A DNA stretch of 49,182 nt. Origin: Burkholderiales bacterium RIFCSPLOWO2_02_FULL_57_36 (lineage in GTDB: Bacteria > Pseudomonadota > Gammaproteobacteria > Burkholderiales > Burkholderiaceae_D). Where the stretch lies: positions 1-49,182 of the forward strand of contig MESE01000106.1 in NCBI GenBank assembly GCA_001770855.1, read 5' to 3'. Shown here piece after piece: positions 44,958 to 49,182 of the stretch; within the stretch, counting starts at the first letter, position 1; each line of letters begins with the position of its first letter. The notes under the pieces were generated by a model. That model was not told the DNA's origin and made no database searches. It was given only the letters and a program-made list of their open reading frames with translations. Made by a program: the position numbers and the translations under genes.

Positions 44958-44964
44958 GTTAAGC
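44958..44964 (+). repeat. attC core (GTTRRRY) at the left edge of the second cassette array
   Basis: GTTAAGC fits GTTRRRY exactly and lies two bases before the ATG of the first cassette gene, the usual layout at a cassette junction. The upstream half of the site is not clear. Confidence 0.5.
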
Positions 44965-44966
44965 CT

Positions 44967-45377
44967 ATGAATATCACCCCTCGCCATCTAGCGGCAGCAC
45001 AGTTCACCATTATCGGGACTTTTCAGGTTGCCGCGTGGTGGATGCTTCTATCCCCAGTTAATCGGGCGGTCGAACAACTTCGATTTATCTTCGCCCCAGG
45101 TTACGAGCTTCGACAGTTCTTTGCATGGCTTGCCCTGGCTACGTTCATCACGGTAGCTATAGCACTGGCTTACTGGTTTAAGCAGGCGGCAGTACGTCCT
45201 TTAGCATCCATATTGTTCTGTGCTTCCGGCTTGCTCCTGGTGTTATCACTGTGGTGGTTTGATACCACGTTCATTTTTTCTTATGGACTAGGTTTGTTCT
45301 GTGCCGCATGGGTACGGTTTTGGCCTAACATGGCGGTCAAGAGGGACACGCCCCAAGCGGCGCGCCCGTTACCTTAG
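44967..45377 (+). CDS. Membrane protein, cassette-borne
   Basis: 136 residues, not recognised. Four membrane segments are likely (about 10-30, 48-68, 78-92 and 95-118; for example FFAWLALATFITVAIALAYW and GLLLVLSLWWF). The C-terminus (MAVKRDTPQAARPLP) is encoded inside the attC-like site that follows, a common feature of genes in such cassettes. No ribosome site is present, also common. GC is lower than in the exporter genes. Confidence 0.7.
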   Translation: MNITPRHLAAAQFTIIGTFQVAAWWMLLSPVNRAVEQLRFIFAPGYELRQFFAWLALATFITVAIALAYWFKQAAVRPLASILFCASGLLLVLSLWWFDTTFIFSYGLGLFCAAWVRFWPNMAVKRDTPQAARPLP

Positions 45378-45386
45378 TCGTTAAAA
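45323..45386 (+). repeat. attC-like site 4
   Basis: 64 bp. GCCTAAC (45323-45329) fits RYYYAAC perfectly. GGGACACGCC pairs with GGCGCGCCC around CCAAGC, GGTCAA mirrors GTTACC, and the distal core is GTTAAAA (one mismatch to GTTRRRY). This is the best-preserved site of the second array. Confidence 0.75.
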
Positions 45387-45400
45387 CAGAACAAACCGAT

Positions 45401-45724
45401 ATGCCGCCTACTATGCTGATCTGGTTAATCCTAATCATAAGCCCCTTCCTATTTGGCGCCGCATGCGCTCGCGCTTTTACGAAACAGAAAGCATTGACGC
45501 TTGCGATATCAACTCCTTGGGTAATTTTCTTGGTGTTCAATCTTTATTCTGAAAAGTACGGTTCTGATCGAGAAATTATGCAAGGTACTTGGCTATTCTT
45601 TCAGATAACGGGTGGAACAATGGTGTCAGTTATCGGCTATCTAGGAAGTTGGTTCGTGGCGAGAGTGAGCGGCTATCGTTCCAATTCGCCGGCCAACACG
45701 GACGCGCCGCGCCCGTCACCTTAG
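45401..45724 (+). CDS. Membrane protein, cassette-borne
   Basis: 107 residues, not recognised. Three membrane segments (about 4-22, LIWLILIISPFLFGAACARA; 28-48, LTLAISTPWVIFLVFNLY; 65-88, WLFFQITGGTMVSVIGYLGS). The tail NSPANTDAPRPSP lies in a decayed attC-like site whose wording parallels the tail of the previous gene (ARPLP versus PRPSP), because both are read through the attC hairpin. Confidence 0.65.
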   Translation: MPPTMLIWLILIISPFLFGAACARAFTKQKALTLAISTPWVIFLVFNLYSEKYGSDREIMQGTWLFFQITGGTMVSVIGYLGSWFVARVSGYRSNSPANTDAPRPSP

Positions 45725-45740
45725 TCGGCGAGGCCGTAAC
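45679..45740 (+). repeat. Degenerate attC-like site 5
   Basis: CCAACACGGACGCGCC, CGCGCCCGTCACC and TTAGTCG parallel the arm, loop and distal arm of site 4 in the same order, including the stop codon at the same place. Both outer cores are eroded. Identification rests on the parallel with site 4. Confidence 0.5.
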
Positions 45741-45764
45741 CTCCCCAAAAAAAACCATGCTCTC

Positions 45765-46034
45765 ATGATCCGAAATCTCGCAGTAGTTTTAGCTGCCCTT
45801 ATTGGTGACTTTTCCCACGGGCGAATGTGGCTCTGCATTATTGGGAGTACCTGTATCGTCGGACTTGTTTATTTCGTCGCGCTTCCGTTTGAGCTACCTG
45901 TCTGGCCCGCCCTAATAGTTGTCGGAGCTAGCGGAATCATCGGCCTATATTGGGAACGGCGCGCAAGTCAGCGCTTAGGTGTTGGCTCCAACTTGTTAAT
46001 GAACCGGAACGCAAAAAAGCGTCCGTTATCGTAG
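45765..46034 (+). CDS. Small membrane protein, cassette-borne
   Basis: 89 residues, not recognised. Two or three membrane segments (about 1-13; 20-38, MWLCIIGSTCIVGLVYFVAL; 45-62, VWPALIVVGASGIIGLYW), then a basic tail encoded in the next attC-like site. It has the same orientation as the two cassette genes before it. Confidence 0.6.
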   Translation: MIRNLAVVLAALIGDFSHGRMWLCIIGSTCIVGLVYFVALPFELPVWPALIVVGASGIIGLYWERRASQRLGVGSNLLMNRNAKKRPLS

Positions 46035-46043
46035 TCGTTCGAC
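45994..46043 (+). repeat. Degenerate attC-like site 6
   Basis: AACCGGAACGC and GCGTCCGTTA form an imperfect stem with an A6 loop, followed by TCGTAGTCGTTCGAC, which parallels the distal arm of site 4. The distal core GTTCGAC deviates from GTTRRRY at one base. Confidence 0.5.
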
Positions 46044-46049
46044 ATATAT

Positions 46050-46228
46050 ATGCAATGTCCTCACTGTGAAGAAAAGATTCCGCCATTTTTTATGGTCCGG
46101 TGAAGACATGCCGGTTGAAGAACGGAGACTGCCCGTTCTGCGAAGGTAAAGTCGCGTTAACTTTCAGCGGATTGCCCCTAATAGTCTTACTGAGCTTTTG
46201 GAAAATAAATGACAGCGTCACGTATTGA
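46050..46228 (+). pseudogene. Frameshifted small zinc-ribbon gene, cassette-borne
   Basis: From ATG 46050 the frame reads MQCPHCEEKIPPFFMVR and stops at 46101. Shifting frame at about 46100 continues with KTCRLKNGDCPFCEGKV, ALTFSGLPLIVLLSFWKIND, then SVTY and a stop at 46226. Together the two CxxC pairs (CPHC, CPFC) and the hydrophobic tail form a plausible zinc-ribbon membrane protein, so one indel has broken it. It starts seven bases after attC-like site 6. Its 3' end matches the fragment at 4571-4600. Confidence 0.6.
46187..46216 (+). repeat. 30-bp repeat, copy 2 (copy 1 at 4571-4600)
   Basis: Matches 4571-4600 at 28 of 30 positions. Here it is part of the zinc-ribbon pseudogene frame. 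Confidence 0.65.
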
Positions 46229-46236
46229 TGCGTTCG

Positions 46237-46308
46237 ACCCCCTCCCTAGCCCTCCCCCTGCCCGGGCGAGGGGATTTTGCCCCTTGCAGGGGGAAGGTCG
46301 AGATGGGA
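46237..46308. repeat. C-rich/G-rich intergenic inverted repeat
   Basis: CCCCCTCCCTAGCCC and CCTCCCCCTGC are mirrored by GCAGGGGGAAGG and GAGATGGG around a GCCCGGGCGAGGGG centre. The wording is that of a common proteobacterial intergenic palindrome. It fills most of the gap between the pseudogene and the next gene; nothing else was seen there. Confidence 0.55.
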
Positions 46309-46465
46309 GTAGTGCGCGTCAAGCATCTACTAAATTCTCAATAGGCATGGTAACTACTATTTTGAGTTGAAGACTTTGTTGAAGCATTGCCGGTTGTGGC
46401 CGCATGGATAATTTTCGCCCTTTGCATTGGCCGCATCGACACAGGATTGGATCGGAGAAGAAACT

Positions 46466-46966
46466 ATGGAAATCGGAACACATTGGGCTGAAATCAAGCG
46501 TGTGGTAGAGCGCGGCCAGGCGTCAAAGCTGCATTGCGCAATCGCGTCGGTCAGCCCTGAAGGCATGCCAAACGTAACGCCTGTCGGAACCGTGTTCCTG
46601 CGAAACGACCAGACAGGTTTTTACTTCGATAAGTACACCAGCAACCTGGCCAAAAACATCGAGGCGAACCCGCAGGTCTGCCTGATGGCTGTCAATGCCA
46701 ATAAGTTTTTCTGGCTGCGCTCCCTCTTTATTGGCCGCTTCGCGTCGCCTCCGGGCGTCCGGTTGTATGGCAGCGTTGGCCCGCTGCGTCCAGCCACGCC
46801 CGAGGAGCTGCAACGTATTCAAGCGCGCGTGGGCCGCATGCTCTGGTTGAAGGGCGGCCGTCTTTTATGGTCCGGCTTCACGCACGTGCGTGACATCAGC
46901 TTCACATCCTTTAGGCCAGTGAGCTATCCGGCCATGATGGAACATTTGTGGCAGGAACCCGTATAA
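46466..46966 (+). CDS. Pyridoxamine 5'-phosphate oxidase family protein
   Basis: 166 residues from ATG 46466, with GGAGAAG upstream; the longer frame from 46427 is not supported. A split-barrel flavin-binding fold is indicated by CAIASVSPEGMPNVTPVGTV, TGFYFDKYTSNLAKNIEANP and VCLMAVNANKFFWL. The C-terminal half (GRFASPPGVRLYGSV, FTHVRDISF) is less typical. Members bind FMN, F420 or haem and most do not act in vitamin B6 synthesis; the substrate here is unknown. Single gene just right of the cassette array. Confidence 0.88.
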   Translation: MEIGTHWAEIKRVVERGQASKLHCAIASVSPEGMPNVTPVGTVFLRNDQTGFYFDKYTSNLAKNIEANPQVCLMAVNANKFFWLRSLFIGRFASPPGVRLYGSVGPLRPATPEELQRIQARVGRMLWLKGGRLLWSGFTHVRDISFTSFRPVSYPAMMEHLWQEPV

Positions 46967-47168
46967 CCAATCGCTCAATCCGATGGGGAAAACCGGGACG
47001 AGAATAGCGCACATCAACCATTGCGCAGCTCTCAATAAGCGAATCTAAACCAGGATCAGAGCCAACGAAGTACCGCATGAGCACACAAGCGCAGACCGAC
47101 GCCAAGGCAGCGCCCATCGGCACTTGAACGGAGCAAGTCTTTTGATGTTCTATACAGGGGAGAGAAAA

Positions 47169-47882
47169 ATGAAATTGCTGAACTGGACGCTGCCTTTTTT
47201 ACTGCTCGTTGCTTCTGCCGCCTTTGCGCAGCAGGTGCAAACCTCGAAGAGCACTCTGACCCTGCCGAACGTCGGTGAGGCAAGCACCGAAAACAGCTTG
47301 CGGCAAGCGAAAGCAATCGTCGAGATAGCGCTGGGTGAATTGGGCACCGATGTCGCCGGCCTGGTGAAAGACGAAGCGGCTCTGGCCAAGGAAGCGGCCG
47401 CTTATGAGGCGGCCAACAAGGCCGAAAAGGCAGTGTTTGCAAACATCAAGAAAAAATATGACACTCGGCTTGCCAAGTATGAAGCCGTCGTCGCACCGTT
47501 GACGGCCGAAATACTGGCGTTCAACGCCCTGCCTCGCAACCAGCAGGATATGGGAACGCTGGCGCAATTAACGAAGCGCAAGGCCGTTTCCGATGCGGAG
47601 TACAAAAGCCTGAATGCGGAAAAAGCAGCCGGTGACAAATCCATGGCTGAAGGTGCGGCAAAGTTAAAAGATATTCGCGATTCTTTGGAAACCAGGATCA
47701 ACCTGCTGAATGCCACACTGGGCCTGGCCTATCGCCAGCTCAAATTATGCGCCGCCTATGCGGAAAAGATAGACACGATGCTGCTGACAAAATTCAAAAA
47801 GACCGAGATTCGTTCTCGCGCGCTCAACGGCGCAATGGAACAGCTCAAGGCGCTTGGCAGCCGCGGGTTCGATATACCATGA
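47169..47882 (+). CDS. Periplasmic coiled-coil protein, unknown function
   Basis: 237 residues from ATG 47169 with GGGGAGAG directly upstream. The signal peptide is clear (KLLNWTLPFLLLVASAAFAQ, cleavage near residue 20). The mature protein is almost all helix, with heptad-like Ala/Lys/Glu stretches (about 60-100 and 150-190) and one Cys near the C-terminus (LCAAYAEK). The family is not recognised. It is 49 bases before a membrane-anchored protein gene, likely one transcript. Confidence 0.75.
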   Translation: MKLLNWTLPFLLLVASAAFAQQVQTSKSTLTLPNVGEASTENSLRQAKAIVEIALGELGTDVAGLVKDEAALAKEAAAYEAANKAEKAVFANIKKKYDTRLAKYEAVVAPLTAEILAFNALPRNQQDMGTLAQLTKRKAVSDAEYKSLNAEKAAGDKSMAEGAAKLKDIRDSLETRINLLNATLGLAYRQLKLCAAYAEKIDTMLLTKFKKTEIRSRALNGAMEQLKALGSRGFDIP

Positions 47883-47931
47883 AGGCGGGCCGAATCCCGG
47901 GTCCGGCATCCGTCATTGAAGGAGCATGAAT

Positions 47932-48504
47932 ATGGAGTGGTGGCTCAGTATCGTCTTGCTTGCGATCGGCTTCGTCTGGCTCAGCCGTCTTGTCAAGGCA
48001 GTGAAGCAGCGCCGCCTGACCAACGCGCTACTGAAGCTGTTGCGGCGCATTGACACAACACAGCCAGGCCTTCTCGACCCGCATCGCGACACGGTAGCGG
48101 CGGCGCAGCAGGCGGTCGCCGCATCGTCTGCGGGACCTTCATCCATCTTCACGCCCGGCGTATGGCTGCGGGACAATCTGGAGGCTGCCCGTGCGGTCAT
48201 GCTGGCCGTCGATGCAGTCATCAAACGGATCACGCCGGCCGACCTGGCCGCGCTCACGCCCCTGCTCGATGCGGAACAAACACTGCTGGCCCGCGACAAG
48301 CGGGCCTTCAGTCCCGATACGGGGCTCATCGCATGCCGGCATGTGTCTCTCTATCCCCGCCTGACCTCTGAGCAAGCCGACCAGCTCATTCCGCAGATCG
48401 AGTTCCACACGCGCGGAAACAAGGCGTACTCACGCAACTGGTGCCGGCATTGCCTGGTCGCGTTCGAGGGCCAGTGGGGGATCGCCGTGAGCGGAGGGCA
48501 CTAG
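47932..48504 (+). CDS. Membrane-anchored protein, unknown function
   Basis: 190 residues from ATG 47932, which is seven bases after GGAG; ATG 47926 adds two residues. One N-terminal anchor (MEWWLSIVLLAIGFVWL), a basic segment, helical middle, and a C-terminal part with RNWCRHCLVAFEGQWG (a CxxC pair). Not recognised. The TAG stop is the first three bases of the palindromic element at 48502, so the native C-terminus may have been altered by that insertion. Confidence 0.7.
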   Translation: MEWWLSIVLLAIGFVWLSRLVKAVKQRRLTNALLKLLRRIDTTQPGLLDPHRDTVAAAQQAVAASSAGPSSIFTPGVWLRDNLEAARAVMLAVDAVIKRITPADLAALTPLLDAEQTLLARDKRAFSPDTGLIACRHVSLYPRLTSEQADQLIPQIEFHTRGNKAYSRNWCRHCLVAFEGQWGIAVSGGH

Positions 48505-48662
48505 TGGACTGTAACAACCAATTCGAAAGTGCCTGTCGCATGTGCGGTGCGCATGGCAGCGTTGCAAATGCTCGCGATAGCTCGCTATCGCTGCGCTTTG
48601 CGCCTTGCCCTGCACGCCGCACATGCGCCTTTCCCTTCCAAATCGGCTGTTACAGTCTACTA
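48502..48662. mobile_element. 161-bp palindromic miniature element
   Basis: Ends TAGTGGACTGTAACAACC and its near complement GGCTGTTACAGTCTACTA, then inner arms around GCATGTGCGG and CCGCACATGC. The centre holds GCAGCGTTG, CTCGCGATAGCTCGC and GCGCCTTGCCCTGCA, echoing GCTGCGTTG and CGCCTTGCATTGCA in the 160-bp element at 4121. Length and layout match that element, although the outer arms differ. No coding capacity. Confidence 0.6.
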
Positions 48663-48806
48663 GCGGGTCACTTGGCAATGAAATCGGCATTGAGATGGAA
48701 AAAAATACGGGTGGATAAGCGTAGCGCCTCTCGCCGTATTCCCTTCGAAAACGCAAGACGGATTGTCCTTCGTGGTGGCGTGCCGGGGGTAGCCCGGCGG
48801 CTACTC

Positions 48807-48832
48807 ACTTTCTTTGCTTCGCCAAAGAAAGT
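48807..48832. repeat. 26-bp palindrome of a widespread Burkholderiales intergenic repeat
   Basis: ACTTTCTTTG and CAAAGAAAGT form perfect 10-bp arms with loop CTTCGC, followed by AAGCAAAGAAAGGCGACCGC. This wording recurs in intergenic regions of Burkholderiales genomes and produces spurious frames reading LLTFFGEAKKVS. Confidence 0.6.
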
Positions 48833-48854
48833 AAGCAAAGAAAGGCGACCGCAA

Positions 48855-48973
48855 GACGCTGCCCTGCGGGTACCCGCTGAAGTGCCTGCTGAAACGGGAA
48901 ACGAAATGAACTCGCTGCGCTCAGACATATTTCGTTTCTTTTCCGTTTCAACAGGCACTTCAGCGGCAGCGTC
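48855..48973. repeat. Long imperfect palindrome A
   Basis: Arms CGCTGAAGTGCCTG (48875-48888) and CAGGCACTTCAGCG (48952-48965) are perfect complements; GAAACGG/CCGTTTC and ACGAAAT/ATTTCGT extend them inward. Outside, GACGCTGC and GCAGCGTC pair if a 12-base insert (48863-48874) in the left arm is ignored. The core contains GAACTCGCTGCGCTCAGACA. Confidence 0.65.
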
Positions 48974-49110
48974 TCAAGCGGGGGCACGTCAAAAACAAAC
49001 ACCGGTTCTTCAGCGTTCATCCCATGAAGTCAATTGCGTGGTCCGCCGACCTGATGTTGACGTTGATGTTGGTGTTGACGTTCAACCCTTGGCAAAGCGC
49101 CACAAAGGGG

Positions 49111-49182
49111 ATCGCCACAACGGATTAAGAAGCGAAACATTTTTGAGCGTAGCGAGTTCGTTTCGCTTCCCGTTGTGGCGAT
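49111..49182. repeat. Long imperfect palindrome B (reaches the window edge)
   Basis: Arms ATCGCCACAACGG (49111-49123) and CCGTTGTGGCGAT (49170-49182) are perfect complements, as are AAGCGAAAC and GTTTCGCTT inside them. The core TTTTTGAGCGTAGCGAGTTC is close to the complement of the core in palindrome A. It may continue beyond the window. Confidence 0.6.

Larger units (their letters stand above)
48663..49182. other. Non-coding, palindrome-rich region at the right edge
   Basis: 520 bases with no supportable gene. It contains the palindromes at 48807, 48855 and 49111, plus short imperfect GTTGACGTTGATGTTGGTGT repeats near 49055-49083. Open frames here read through the palindromes and are not believed. 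Confidence 0.6.

Noticed and set aside
48668..48958. Minus-strand frame containing LLTFFGEAKKVS
   Set aside because: This phrase is the translation of a widespread intergenic palindrome and is often annotated by mistake. The frame also crosses palindrome A.
1..49182. CRISPR arrays, tRNA or rRNA genes, prophage or plasmid backbone genes
   Set aside because: No regularly spaced repeats, no cloverleaf or rRNA-like sequence, and no integrase, replication or capsid genes were seen on either strand.

Overview
The window looks like a chromosomal segment of a betaproteobacterium, most likely Burkholderiales and plausibly Oxalobacteraceae (Herbaspirillum, Noviherbaspirillum, Massilia relatives). This is inferred from gene content and overall high-GC codon use: a 3-hydroxybutyrate-oligomer hydrolase (polyhydroxybutyrate metabolism), duplicated beta-oxidation genes, a large c-di-GMP and chemosensory repertoire, and Burkholderiales-style intergenic palindromes. 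No rRNA, tRNA, CRISPR array or intact transposase or integrase was seen.

Left part, mostly minus strand. 1-3.8 kb is a two-partner secretion pair: a filamentous-haemagglutinin-like exoprotein (cut by the window start) and its outer-membrane transporter, with a shared conserved 50-bp motif upstream of each. 3.8-5.0 kb holds a 160-bp palindromic element and gene debris. 5.06-15.8 kb is a tight seven-gene chemosensory operon (CheW, CheR-TPR, CheW, MCP, CheA-REC, CheB, then a REC-GAF-PAS-GGDEF-EAL-REC output protein). Its gene set is that of the Wsp surface-sensing pathway, but the usual GGDEF output WspR is replaced by an EAL protein with a degenerate GGDEF site. 16.2-19.0 kb is a NarX/NarL-type two-component pair.

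Middle part. 19.4-23.35 kb (plus) has a DUF302 gene and a thiolase/FadJ beta-oxidation pair. 23.8-26.9 kb is lower in GC and reads as a relic array of integron gene cassettes (attC-like sites, DUF2200, GrpB, secreted and membrane proteins) that ends in the 3' end of a group II intron. 27.3-28.3 kb has a GST and a cupin. 28.4-34.4 kb (minus) has the 3HB-oligomer hydrolase, then SDR, acyl-CoA dehydrogenase, SDR and histidine phosphatase genes, facing a divergent LysR regulator at 34.5 kb. An HPF/cold-shock fusion follows.

Right part, plus strand. 36.3-38.4 kb encodes a large lipoprotein with three cysteine-containing modules joined by proline-rich linkers. Then come a PAS-GGDEF diguanylate cyclase, a three-gene ABC exporter (ATPase, FtsX-type permease, HlyD adaptor), a second cassette relic array (44.96-46.23 kb) with a frameshifted zinc-ribbon gene, a pyridoxamine-oxidase-like gene, and two unknown envelope genes. 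The last 680 bp is non-coding and packed with palindromes, one of which is of the same size and design as the element at 4.1 kb.

One functional theme is switching between surface attachment and motility: a secreted adhesin, a Wsp-like pathway ending in a probable c-di-GMP phosphodiesterase, and a separate diguanylate cyclase. The other is fatty-acid and polyhydroxybutyrate catabolism. Cassettes, an intron remnant and palindromes mark the places where DNA has been gained and lost.
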